35,641 nt of DNA from Candidatus Bathyarchaeota archaeon B26-2 (GCA_001593935.1 LUCE01000023.1:1-35641), one strand, 5' to 3'. Counted from the stretch's first letter, positions 24,743 through 32,165 are shown. Translations and numbers: made by a program. Notes: a model not told the origin generated them from the sequence alone.

Positions 24743-25162
24743 ATGCTCAGAGATAGGCGAGGGCAAGTTAGGATTCTGGAGGCCTTGATGGCAACATCCA
24801 TAGTCTTCTCGGCTCTACTCGTTACGATGCCGATTAACGACCTAGAGAACGACTACGACTCAAAAAGCCTTCGGTCCATCGGTTTAAACGTTCTGGTTGA
24901 ACTTGACAGAAACGGTGAACTTGGCAGCTTAATCGCTCAGGGGGACTGGGCGGAGCTCTCTAGGCGTGTCTCGATCCTGCTTCCTCTAGGGGTCTCGTAC
25001 AACCTCACAGTCTATAACGAAGACGGTGATGAGGTTAATAGCTCCACAATCTCCGGTGGAGGTGTACTAGGAGAGAACGTTGTATCGATTCGGTATTTAG
25101 TCGTTGAGAGAACTAACTGCCGATTTTACGTCGTTAGGCTTCAGCTGGCGTGGGTAAGATGA
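24743..25162 (+). CDS. RRGQ-type minor pilin (locus B, no vWA domain)
   Basis: 139 residues from ATG 24743, two bases after the previous stop, with GGAG at a suitable distance. An earlier in-frame ATG at 24713 would overlap the upstream gene. It begins MLRDRRGQVRILEALMATSI, a basic RRGQ motif just before a hydrophobic helix, nearly the same as MFRNRRGQMRVVEAMITCLI in locus A. The following region (ELDRNGELGSLIAQGDWAEL ... LPLGVSYNLTVYNEDGDEV) matches the first 110 residues of the locus A protein. The protein ends where the locus A version enters its vWA domain. Confidence 0.82.
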   Translation: MLRDRRGQVRILEALMATSIVFSALLVTMPINDLENDYDSKSLRSIGLNVLVELDRNGELGSLIAQGDWAELSRRVSILLPLGVSYNLTVYNEDGDEVNSSTISGGGVLGENVVSIRYLVVERTNCRFYVVRLQLAWVR

Positions 25163-25921
25163 GAAGGATAAAGAAGGACCGCTCAGCTCAGGCGCTCATC
25201 CTCACGGCTCTATTGATCGCCCTGATCATACTCTCGACGAAGGTCTATGTGCTTAAAGTGAACCGTATTCCAAGTGAGGAAGACTCTTTCTCTTCAGAGA
25301 GTTTTGTGAGAAACGTCAAACTGGGCTCTCGGAACTTGGTGATAGGATGCCTCGCAAATATCTCGCAAGGGGGAGACAACCAAAATTTGGAATCTAACGT
25401 TGAGAGGTGGGTCTCCTTCGTTAGGGAACGGGTACTACTACGGGGAATGCTCCTTAAGTTTTGAACTTTACGGGACCACTCCGTACTCTTCGGGGTTATG
25501 GATTTCTTGGGGGGATGATGGGTTCGGAGTCACCAGCGCCGATGTGGAGTTCTCTCTAACCTTGACTAGCGAAGGAACTGAGACAAACGTTGTTTACTCA
25601 ACAAACGTAACGACTTCCCTCTCCATAAGTGCAGTATCGACGTGGGAAGGGGGGATTCACACAATAAACGTAACCATCCATTTATATAATGAGGGAGAAC
25701 CAGCCCTTGCGAAGAACATCACCGTCTATTATGAGACTCTGAGCGGTTGGATGGATGCGAGCCTCCTCGAGAGTTACCAACTAGAAGACTTCGGAAATGG
25801 GACATACGTGGCATCCTTTACAGTCGGCCCGCCGAGAACACTTAATAGAGGAATCATGGTCAAGTGTTACGATCAAAGAGAGATATACGTTCAGGCTAAT
25901 ACGACATGCACAGACTCTTAA
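25159..25921 (+). pseudogene. Surface protein gene of locus B, frameshifted
   Basis: The ATG at 25159 overlaps the previous stop (ATGA). The first frame reads MRRIKKDRSAQALILTALLI, a pilin-like anchor, and continues to about 25420 before stopping at 25464. The protein continues in another frame from about 25420 (GNGYYYGECSLSFELYGTTP ... stop 25921), with a beta-rich region full of sequons that ends LEDFGNGTYVASFTVGPP. Removing one G from the GGG in TTAGGGAAC (25421-25427) would join the two frames. The counterpart in locus A (3630-5384) is intact and much longer. Gene loss, an assembly error or reversible frameshifting are all possible. Confidence 0.75.
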
Positions 25922-26007
25922 AGACCTACTAATTCTCTTGGCAACCTTTTCCCTAGAAGATTATTTCTTAACCTTTTATATTATGGATCCCAGAAAACTA
26001 GTTAAAT

Positions 26008-26535
26008 ATGAGGCTCTCTAGAGTCTTTAAGTTTATGATTCCCCGTGGGATATGGTTGAAGAGGACGGTTCTCCTCTTCTCTTTCATCTTCTTCGACTAC
26101 TTTGTGACGCTTAAATTCTGTAACAGTCCTTTGGAGGAGGGGAACATCTACGCGAGAATGTTTATGCAGAGTTACGGGAAGACTGCGGGTTTAACCCTCT
26201 TCGTCTTGTTGATAAACCTCCCAATATACGTAATCTTATGTCTCGACTCTCGGTACGTAAGACTGCCTGAGAGGTTCTCAACTAAAGTAGAAGTCTTAGT
26301 CGATCTGGCCTTTGGGTGGTTCGTCGCTGGAGCACACTTCTATGGAGCGGCAAGCTGGTTCTGGATGGCTCCAAGCGTAACGAGCCAAGCGGTAGGTCTG
26401 ATAATTTATGAACTGATCGCGCTTTCGTCTTTCTATCCCTTCAGTCCACTCCACCTAACATCATCAAGGCGACGAGTTATAGGAGACTATCTTAAGCGAT
26501 ATCGCTTTTCAGAAAGACATCCGATCGCCACATAG
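26008..26535 (+). CDS. Polytopic membrane protein (DUF5658-like)
   Basis: 175 residues with about four hydrophobic helices: TVLLFSFIFFDYFVTLKFCN, GLTLFVLLINLPIYVILCLD, LVDLAFGWFVAGAHFYGAAS and VGLIIYELIALSSFYP. The first contains D-x-x-x-T followed by E-E-G-N, a pattern of small archaeal membrane proteins of the DUF5658 type, as at 32477-32767. Function unknown. A TATA-like CTTTTATATT (about 25972-25981) sits 27-36 bases before the ATG, so the transcript would be almost leaderless. Confidence 0.7.
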   Translation: MRLSRVFKFMIPRGIWLKRTVLLFSFIFFDYFVTLKFCNSPLEEGNIYARMFMQSYGKTAGLTLFVLLINLPIYVILCLDSRYVRLPERFSTKVEVLVDLAFGWFVAGAHFYGAASWFWMAPSVTSQAVGLIIYELIALSSFYPFSPLHLTSSRRRVIGDYLKRYRFSERHPIAT

Positions 26536-26612
26536 TACGAAAGTTACTGATCTCAAGTTCTTAGCTGAGTTTCTTAAGATGGGAAAAGAACTATGTTAAT
26601 TATCCAAGATCG

Positions 26613-26654
26613 GGAAATGTTTTCCATTTCCGTTAGAATATGCTTAAATATCTT
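26613..26654 (+). promoter_or_regulatory. GGAAA-N3-TTTCC operator and CGTTAGAA/TATA promoter block
   Basis: GGAAA-TGT-TTTCC (26613-26625) is a perfect 5-bp inverted repeat. It is followed by CGTTAGAA (26631-26638) and a TATA-like CTTAAATATC (26643-26652). Much the same block (TTTCC, CGTTAGAA, TTAAAATATCT) occurs at 32081-32113 before another Sso10a-like gene; the 23 bases from CGTTAGAA match at 18 positions. It probably drives the small gene at 26703 and the Sso10a-like gene at 26840. Confidence 0.65.
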
Positions 26655-26702
26655 TTCTCGGGAAGTGTCGATACAGAGAAACGAGAAAGGTGGAATGAAG
26701 AT

Positions 26703-26801
26703 ATGGCGAAGAAGGCGGACAAGATGGAACTCAACTCCGAGATGCTCGTTTCCTTAATTAGAAAACTATACGCTGAAAAGAAGAAGCTGAGCTTCTACTG
26801 A
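26703..26801 (+). CDS. Very small basic protein, 32 residues
   Basis: An open frame from ATG 26703 to TGA 26801: MAKKADKMELNSEMLVSLIR, then KLYAEKKKLSFY. GGTGGA lies about ten bases upstream, and the promoter block at 26613-26654 places a start site about 25 bases before the ATG. The composition (Lys-rich, amphipathic) is that of a real small protein, but no family is known. It is the first frame of the probable operon with the Sso10a-like gene. Confidence 0.45.
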   Translation: MAKKADKMELNSEMLVSLIRKLYAEKKKLSFY

Positions 26802-26839
26802 ACAGGCTCCAAGCCTCTAGTAGCTGGAGAGGTCAAGAC

Positions 26840-27100
26840 ATGGATAGAAGGAACAGCTTAGAGATAACCGCCAAAATACTTCAGATAGCTGAGAAAGGAG
26901 CTCTAAGGTCACACATTGCCTTTGAGGCAAAATTGAACTACAAATGCCTAAAAAACTATTTGGACGTTCTTGAGAAGCGGGGTTTGATCACAAGTGATGG
27001 AAACCCCGGGAATAAGGTTAGGACCACCCAGAAGGGGCGGTTATTCGCTCAACAGTATAGGAACCTCCTCCAGCTCCTAGGCCAAGAACAGGATAAGTAA
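26840..27100 (+). CDS. Sso10a-like winged-helix DNA-binding protein (copy 2)
   Basis: 86 residues. NSLEITAKILQIAEKGALRS is the first helix, AFEAKLNYKCLKNYLDVLEK the recognition region and TSDGNPGNKVRTTQKGRLFA the wing, followed by a C-terminal helix. It is closest to the protein at 32166 (shared LNxKxL..YLDxLEKxGLI and RTTxKGR). GGAGAGG lies seven to eight bases before the ATG. Probably binds the GGAAA-N3-TTTCC elements seen upstream of itself and of 32166, as an autoregulator (inference). Confidence 0.82.
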   Translation: MDRRNSLEITAKILQIAEKGALRSHIAFEAKLNYKCLKNYLDVLEKRGLITSDGNPGNKVRTTQKGRLFAQQYRNLLQLLGQEQDK

Positions 27101-27121
27101 AGAAGAGAGAAGGCGAAGACC

Positions 27122-27262
27122 ATGTTTAGATATACCCGAGAGACTAGAAGAGAAAGGTTCTGGAAGAACTGTCTCCAGATCGCGAAGACACAACCGAAGT
27201 TGTCCGCGGAAGAGGTTGAGTTCAAAGCTGTTCTCATGGAACTCGGCTTATGCCCAAAGTAG
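27122..27262 (+). CDS. Small protein, 46 residues
   Basis: An open frame from ATG 27122 to TAG 27262: MFRYTRETRRERFWKNCLQI, then a charged helix containing SAEEVEFKAVLMELG and the end LCPK. It has two Cys residues and a strongly helical pattern. The spacing (21 bases after the Sso10a-like gene, about 80 before the EHEK gene) fits an operon. No family is recognised and no strong ribosome site is seen (GAAGGCGAAG). Confidence 0.4.
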   Translation: MFRYTRETRRERFWKNCLQIAKTQPKLSAEEVEFKAVLMELGLCPK

Positions 27263-27341
27263 AATTTTAAGAGGCTACGCTTCTAAACTCGGTTAAAAGG
27301 GGAGTTCATCCCTAAACCCTTCGTTAAGAGGCGGAGACTTT

Positions 27342-27623
27342 ATGGATTCCTCTAAGGAGGATGAAAGAGCGAGCTACAGGGACCTCCTAATCTCAGTACT
27401 GAAGGAACATGAAGAATCCCTCCACAAGATCGTGGAGAGGATGGAGAAGATATCACAGAGAATATCTGAGGCCGTCCAGAGAACCGATTCAACCGGAAAG
27501 GATGAGGACGCTAGAACCGTAGCAACAGCCCCAAAAGACTCGGAGACGCTAGTTTTTCTGAAGATCAAGACCAGCCGGCCGATAGACGAGATTGTTAAAA
27601 TTATCAACACCCTTAAGGAGTGA
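27342..27623 (+). CDS. Small EHEK-family coiled-coil protein (copy 3)
   Basis: 93 residues, the same length as copy 1. N-terminal helix SYRDLLISVLKEHEESLHKI, a linker, and the C-terminal block SETLVFLKIKTSRPIDEIVK ending in INTLKE. AGGCGGAG lies just before the ATG, much as in copy 1. It follows the Sso10a-like gene 26840 and the 46-residue frame, so this copy too is next to a winged-helix regulator. The function is unknown. Confidence 0.85.
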   Translation: MDSSKEDERASYRDLLISVLKEHEESLHKIVERMEKISQRISEAVQRTDSTGKDEDARTVATAPKDSETLVFLKIKTSRPIDEIVKIINTLKE

Positions 27624-27660
27624 AAATCCGCTCCAACGGTTCGACCGGTAAATCCTGAGC

Positions 27661-28683
27661 CTATAGGTTTAAGCGCATCTTCAATCCTTTAGTGACTTTT
27701 TCGTCTTCCGCTGAGAAGAAGCGCAATATCCTCAGAGCTTTGATTATCTCCTTCTGGTTGGTCCACATAGCTCGGAACTCCTTCTTGTTATCGATGTGAT
27801 CTTCAAGAAAGAAGAGGAGTTCTTCTTCGTCTACAAGTATGAAGCTCGGAATGTTCAAGTCTGTATACGAGAATTCCCCCTTGTTCAGCCGAATCTTCTT
27901 CACGATGAAATGACTCTTCAAAGAGTAATTGGTCAACAGCTTCACGTTGACCCTTCGGGAGCTTCTCCTGAGATCGTCCAAGACCCCGGAATGGAACATT
28001 TGGAAAAGCTTATCGTCAGTAGCCACTATGAAGACCTCTTTTTTGGCGTTTCTTATGATCTCGGACGCCTTCGCGTTTATCCGAAGCATACCTTTCAATA
28101 CCTGGAAGGACTCCTTCTCCACCTCGGAGCTCTCTGAGGGACGGGGTAAAGAGAGCCATAACTTCACGATCTCTTCTTTCGCCTTCTCGAGGAGCATCAA
28201 CCTCTGTCTCTTAATCTCGATGAGGTTGGAGAGGGCTTGGTCGATCGGGAGAGCTACGAACTTAGCCGGTTTATCGAGAACCCGGTAGATCAGCCCCATC
28301 TTTTCCAGCTTTTTCAGTATCTTGTAGGTTTCAGTTCTGTGGAGGGAGAGGGCCTCTGATACACGTTGCGCTTTCTGCCCGCCAAACCTAGCGAGATAAA
28401 GGTAAACCTTGGCTTCGTTCTTTAGAAGGCCAAATTTTGATAGCGATTCCTGCATCAGCTCTATTACCGTTAACTTCTCATGACCTAAACTTGGCTTCCA
28501 AATCCCGTTCTTCTTGTAAGAAAGGATCGGTTCTCTGCCCTCGATAGGGGGGAGTAGGGCCGTTTCACTAACCGGGTCGTCTTCGAAGTTGTCAGTCAAA
28601 CTTTTGACTCCCTTCTCCAAGTAACCACTCACTCTTTTCAGCGATCTTCGATGATGGTTCAACCGAGAATTCGACGAGAACAT
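27661..28683 (-). CDS. TrmB-type transcriptional regulator
   Basis: 340 residues. After a basic N-terminal extension of about 80 residues comes a TrmB winged helix (LSKFGLLKNEAKVYLYLARF ... RVSEALSLHRTETYKILKKL ... YRVLDKPAKFVALP), a helical linker and a C-terminal PLD-like or sensor domain (EIIRNAKKEVFIVATDDKLF ... NIPSFILVDEEELLFFLED). TrmB proteins control sugar or other metabolic genes, and here the ligand is unknown. The ATG at 28683 is the first of the frame. A shorter start at Met77 would remove the extension. Divergent from ftsZ with a 210-base gap. Confidence 0.82.
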   Translation of the reverse strand: MFSSNSRLNHHRRSLKRVSGYLEKGVKSLTDNFEDDPVSETALLPPIEGREPILSYKKNGIWKPSLGHEKLTVIELMQESLSKFGLLKNEAKVYLYLARFGGQKAQRVSEALSLHRTETYKILKKLEKMGLIYRVLDKPAKFVALPIDQALSNLIEIKRQRLMLLEKAKEEIVKLWLSLPRPSESSEVEKESFQVLKGMLRINAKASEIIRNAKKEVFIVATDDKLFQMFHSGVLDDLRRSSRRVNVKLLTNYSLKSHFIVKKIRLNKGEFSYTDLNIPSFILVDEEELLFFLEDHIDNKKEFRAMWTNQKEIIKALRILRFFSAEDEKVTKGLKMRLNL

Positions 28684-28893
28684 CTTAAAGGTTTGTGAAC
28701 TGAAGGTATAGACCCGTGGTCCTTATCCCCTCGGCACAATAGCGAAGTTCCCGCGCGTCATCTGGACGATTAGTTGGTGTTAGATATAGATTCAGGGAAT
28801 GGATTCTAACATAGATGAAACAAGTTCATAACTGATTTATTAAAAAAGGAACTAACCAATCCATCAGACCTATAATGTGTAAGGTCAGATAAG
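28684..28893. promoter_or_regulatory. Divergent promoter region, TrmB-like / ftsZ
   Basis: 210 bases. On the plus strand a TATA-like TTTATTAAAAAAGG (about 28836-28850) lies some 45-55 bases before the ftsZ GTG. For the regulator gene no clear box is seen; AGGTTTGTGAACTG lies just upstream. No repeats or dyad sites were noticed. Confidence 0.45.
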
Positions 28894-29955
28894 GTGGAAA
28901 AGTTGTCAGTCACCGAGATAGATTTCCAAAGAGAGATGGAACAGGAGAGAATCGAGGAGATCGCGATACTTTCTAGACCGTCTATTGCGGTTGTGGGCCT
29001 CGGGGGCGCCGGATGCAACATTGTCTCTTGGATCAAGCAGAGAGGAATTGTGGGAGGAAAACTCTTAGCATTGAACACTGACGCCAATCACCTCGCAACG
29101 GTCATGGCGGACAAGAGGATATTGATAGGTGAAAAGATCTGCAAGGGACTTGGAAGCGGAGGCTATCCAGAGACTGGTGAAAGGGCTCTTCGAGAGAACT
29201 TGGACCAGATAATGAAGGAGCTGGCGGGTACGAGCATAGTCTTCATAGTTGCAGGGCTTGGCGGAGGAACCGGAACCGGTGCCTCCTGTGCTTTAGCAGA
29301 GGCTTTGAGAGACTCAGGGAAACTGCTGATAGGGGTTGTCACCCTACCCTTCGAGGTTGAACGAGTTAGGAGCAGAACCGCCAAGAAGGGTCTCCTACGG
29401 CTCATGAAATCCTGCGACACCGTGGTCGCCATCGACAACAACAAGCTCGTAAGGGTTGCCGGCGACCTAGCCTTTAGGCAGGCGCTTGGAGTAGCAAACG
29501 AGCTGATCGGCGTCTTCGTGAAGGATATCACCGAGACGATAACAACAGCGAGCCTCATCAACCTAGACTACATGGACTTGAGAGTGATCATGGAGAAACG
29601 TGGCCTTGCCGCGATCGGGGTTGGATACGGAACAGGGGAAGACAAGATAGAGAAAGCGGTGAAGATAGCTCTGGAAGGGCAACTGCTCGACATCGAAGAC
29701 GTAACGAAGTCCCACGGAGTGCTGATTCATGTCTCCGGAGGCAGAGATATGACCCTCGAAGAGGTTACTAAGGCTGGAGAGATGGTGATGCGGTCTCTAC
29801 CACCAGAGACCAAGATCGTCTGGGGTGCAAGAGTCAGCGACGACCCAGAGATGGAGGGCAAAGCCCACGTCATGGTCATCCTAACTGGCGTAGAGAGCAA
29901 ATTCTTAAGCAGAGAGAAGAGAAGATTCCGATTCCCATCCTTGAGACTCTTCTGA
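28894..29955 (+). CDS. ftsZ: Cell division protein FtsZ
   Basis: 353 residues. GTP-binding motifs are complete: GLGGAGCN (35-42), LNTDANHL (T2-like), the tubulin signature GGGTGTGA (123-130) and the T7 catalytic loop NLDYMD (223-228). FtsZ polymerises with GTP into the division ring. The N-terminus (1-28) is an acidic extension. The protein ends about 40 residues after the core with the basic FRFPSLRLF and has no long C-terminal tail, so the usual tail for partner binding is short. GTG 28894 is the start given; AAGG sits close upstream. The next gene (30009) follows in 53 bases. Confidence 0.93.
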   Translation: MEKLSVTEIDFQREMEQERIEEIAILSRPSIAVVGLGGAGCNIVSWIKQRGIVGGKLLALNTDANHLATVMADKRILIGEKICKGLGSGGYPETGERALRENLDQIMKELAGTSIVFIVAGLGGGTGTGASCALAEALRDSGKLLIGVVTLPFEVERVRSRTAKKGLLRLMKSCDTVVAIDNNKLVRVAGDLAFRQALGVANELIGVFVKDITETITTASLINLDYMDLRVIMEKRGLAAIGVGYGTGEDKIEKAVKIALEGQLLDIEDVTKSHGVLIHVSGGRDMTLEEVTKAGEMVMRSLPPETKIVWGARVSDDPEMEGKAHVMVILTGVESKFLSREKRRFRFPSLRLF

Positions 29956-30008
29956 ACCCCCCATTTTATTTCAACACCGGCTCCAAAGAACGACGGAAGG
30001 CTCGGTAA

Positions 30009-30569
30009 ATGACCGCTGCAACTCCTGTACATGGGGCAGCGAAATCCCCAAATGTGGTGAAGTGCAGAGACTGCTTCTTCTTCAACCCCTTAATGGCGAT
30101 ATGCAGCAAATCAAGAGAGGTCGATTCTAAAGGCTCCTGCCCAAGTTTCAAAGAAAAGAAGACCGCCACGAGAGCCAAGATATCCCAAGAGCTCCTGACC
30201 GCAGCCCTTTCTCACCCACAAGGGGAAGCCTCAATAAGGAGAAGAAAGTCCAATCCAAATATCAGAAAAAGAGAGAAGGCCGTGGCTAAGGCAGAGGACA
30301 GCCAAGCCGTAGAGAGGCTGTTCTTTGGGTTGATGGGAGTTCCAGGGAATAAGGTGAAAGGGCAAGAAGCAAAAGTCAAAGAGAGAACTACAAGCGTATT
30401 TCAGATACTATGTTCAAAGAAGGATGCAGCGAAAGTAGAGAGTAAGGATGAACAAAAACCTAGAGGTAGACAGAAGGCATCAGACTCTGAGAAGAAGGAA
30501 AAGGCCAAGGATAAATCTAAAGGCCGACATAAAAGTCCTTTTGAGATACTGAGTCCACCTGAAAAGTAG
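30009..30569 (+). CDS. Zinc-motif protein with long basic tail, next to ftsZ
   Basis: 186 residues. Near the N-terminus CRDCFFFNPLMAICSK...CPSF gives four Cys spaced as a small zinc finger. The rest (about 50-186) is Lys/Arg/Ser-rich and probably disordered. It contains three short hydrophobic motifs: RLFFGLMGVP (about 103-112), SVFQILCSKK (about 128-137) and SPFEILSPPE at the end. Such motifs in a disordered tail often bind partners. GGAAGG lies eight bases before the ATG. Its place 53 bases after ftsZ suggests a division-linked role, but this is only positional evidence. A small protein on the other strand (30587-30718) carries the same Cys pattern. Confidence 0.72.
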   Translation: MTAATPVHGAAKSPNVVKCRDCFFFNPLMAICSKSREVDSKGSCPSFKEKKTATRAKISQELLTAALSHPQGEASIRRRKSNPNIRKREKAVAKAEDSQAVERLFFGLMGVPGNKVKGQEAKVKERTTSVFQILCSKKDAAKVESKDEQKPRGRQKASDSEKKEKAKDKSKGRHKSPFEILSPPEK

Positions 30570-30586
30570 GTTAGCGCCCTCTCTCT

Positions 30587-30718
30587 TCAAGATTCCCATA
30601 GTCCGAGCAGCTTCTCAACCCGCATCATAGCGGGGATGAAGTCACATCCCCCACCTTTAGTGCATCCCCTCATCGGCTTATAATAAGAACACTTTTTGCA
30701 GAGGACATTCTTGACCAT
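30587..30718 (-). CDS. Small four-Cys zinc-motif protein, 43 residues
   Basis: An open frame from ATG 30718 to TGA 30587: MVKNVLCKKCSYYKPMRGCT, then KGGGCDFIPAMMRVEKLLGL and WES. The four Cys (C7, C10, C19, C25) and the aromatic-aromatic-x-Pro after the second match the N-terminus of the protein at 30009 (CRDCFFFNP), so the two are probably related. GGAGAG lies about ten bases upstream, and a TATA-like CTTAAAATA (minus strand, near 30757-30768) gives a start site at the right distance. Convergent with 30009. In-frame GTGs at 30736 and 30739 are alternatives. Confidence 0.7.
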   Translation of the reverse strand: MVKNVLCKKCSYYKPMRGCTKGGGCDFIPAMMRVEKLLGLWES

Positions 30719-30739
30719 TATTGCTATTCTCTCCACCAC

Positions 30740-31050
30740 TACATTCTCTAGAAAACGTATTTTAAGATATGCGAAATCCAGTTTCTTAACACTTTTATGG
30801 TTTTTAAATGCTATAAAACATAAATTTTTCTGGCATCTAAAAGTTTGAGATGACAGTATATAATATCTCTTAAACTAATAGTTCAGCATAATTTTAATTT
30901 TAAATTTGTTATAACATTGAGATTTCTTAAAACGTCTACAGACAAGATAAAGATAACCTATTTTTTATCTATATTTTTTCTTCTTAGCTAGGTTTCGCAC
31001 CATTTAAAAAGCATCTGCAGAGTATTCTAAACTAATGCAAGATAGAAGAA
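30740..31050. other. AT-rich gap without a gene
   Basis: About 310 bases, very AT-rich (for example ATAATTTTAATTTTAAATTT). It holds the promoter of the small Cys gene (minus strand TATA near 30757-30768) and, at its right end, a TATA-like TTTAAAAAG near 31005-31013 for the gene at 31060. I find no tRNA, repeat array or open frame of note. Confidence 0.6.
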
Positions 31051-31059
31051 GTGGTTCAC

Positions 31060-31557
31060 ATGTCATCTCTTCGGAGGTTTCAGGATAAGATCGATGTCTT
31101 GGATTTAATAATAAGCATACTTAAGGATCATGAGAAAAATCTTTCAGATTTTGTTGATAAGATGGATGCTTTCATCAAGAGAATCTCGGTCTTTGAGAAG
31201 GATACCGAAAAGGGCGTCGTCTCGCAGCGGGAAGGATTTACGCCCGGAGGTAACCGCTGCATAGTCTCTGTTAAGTGTAAGAGATGGTCGGATTTTAGGG
31301 ATGTGAGTATGGGAGCTCCCCTCGTCGCCTTCGAGCTGAGGGACAGCGGCCTTTACATAACTTCCGTGTCTGACAGGTTCATCTTCAAATACCTTGAGAA
31401 GATACCAGACACAAAGGGAGTGACTTTCGTTCACCCCGGGAAAACGGGATGCCGCAAAGTTTTAAGTCTAAATCCTATAAGCGTTAGACGGTGGCTCTCC
31501 GACGAACTTAAGGTTCCCGAAAACAGGATAATAGAGGGCGACCTCTCCACATCTTGA
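31060..31557 (+). CDS. EHEK-related protein with a different C-terminal domain
   Basis: 165 residues from ATG 31060; GTG 31051 in frame is an alternative. The N-terminal helix (KIDVLDLIISILKDHEKNLS, then DFVDKMD) is that of the EHEK family. After a short linker the C-terminal block of the family is replaced by a mixed alpha/beta region (GGNRCIVSVKCKRWSDFRDV ... FIFKYLEKIPDTKGVTFVHP ... LSLNPISVRRWLSDELKVPE). I do not recognise that domain. It is convergent with the Sso10a-like gene at 31596. A TATA-like TTTAAAAAG lies about 50 bases upstream. Confidence 0.75.
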   Translation: MSSLRRFQDKIDVLDLIISILKDHEKNLSDFVDKMDAFIKRISVFEKDTEKGVVSQREGFTPGGNRCIVSVKCKRWSDFRDVSMGAPLVAFELRDSGLYITSVSDRFIFKYLEKIPDTKGVTFVHPGKTGCRKVLSLNPISVRRWLSDELKVPENRIIEGDLSTS

Positions 31558-31595
31558 GTTTAGTTGCCCTCTGCAAAACGCAGTTCTTCACCAAG

Positions 31596-31859
31596 CTAAT
31601 ACTCGATCTTTATAAGTTCCATCATCTCTTCGAAGTATCTTAGTACGTTCAGTCCTTTTTCGGTGATCACATATTCTTTTCTTTTGTTTACCTCAATCTT
31701 TTTGATTATCTCTTGAGAGACCATCGATTCAAGTATCTCTTGCAGTGGTGTCCATGAGAGGTTCGTTCTGTACATGATGCGGGTCGGCTTGTTTACTCCT
31801 TTCTTTATGGCTTGTAGTACGTCTAGGTAGATTTCGAGCCTTGATCTTTTTTGCGTCAT
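31596..31859 (-). CDS. Sso10a-like winged-helix DNA-binding protein (copy 3)
   Basis: 87 residues. RSRLEIYLDVLQAIKKGVNK starts helix 1; PTRIMYRTNLSWTPLQEILE is the diagnostic Sso10a stretch and YVITEKGLNVLRYFEEMMEL closes the wing and dimer helix. It is closest to copy 1 at 2489 (IMYRANLSW against IMYRTNLSW). A TATA-like AATTTAAATACTC (minus strand) lies about 35 bases upstream. Divergent from copy 4 at 32166 with a 300-base region rich in TTTCC/GGAAA sites between them. Confidence 0.87.
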   Translation of the reverse strand: MTQKRSRLEIYLDVLQAIKKGVNKPTRIMYRTNLSWTPLQEILESMVSQEIIKKIEVNKRKEYVITEKGLNVLRYFEEMMELIKIEY

Positions 31860-32165
31860 ATTTATCTGACTAACAGTTTAACATTATGAGTATTTAAATT
31901 TTATGAACTTTCCAATAATGGCGGAAAGGAGACGAATTTTTCCCAACCTCAACTCTTGAGGGAAACCATTTCCCTCACAAAGTCAATGGAGTATGGGTAT
32001 TTCCAAAAGAGGGAAAATATTAGGCTTCAGATTCCATCACTTGATAAAATTAATTATTTTTTTCCAATAATCTTAAATTTTTTCCTTTTTCGTTAGAAAA
32101 CCTTAAAATATCTGTGTTTTAATAGTCAGAAACCGAGGTTCGGAAAAATGTTTAGAAGGAATGTT
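31860..32165. promoter_or_regulatory. Divergent control region between two Sso10a-like genes
   Basis: The gap holds repeated TTTCC/GGAAA half-sites: 31909-31913 with 31923-31927, then a perfect 9-bp inverted repeat at 31957-31977 (arms TGAGGGAAA and TTTCCCTCA around CCA). Further copies are at 32000-32004 with 32012-32016, at 32061-32065 and at 32081-32085. CGTTAGAA (32091-32098) and the TATA-like TTAAAATATC (32103-32112) follow. The arm spacing in GGAAA-N3-TTTCC equals that at 26613-26625. Confidence 0.7.

Noticed and set aside
27620-27660. A GGTTCGA-like stretch suggesting a tRNA T-loop
   Set aside because: No acceptor, D or anticodon arms could be paired around it.
30740-31050. An AT-rich gap as a possible replication origin
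   Set aside because: No origin-recognition-box-like repeats or orc1/cdc6 gene nearby; AT-richness alone is explained by two promoters.
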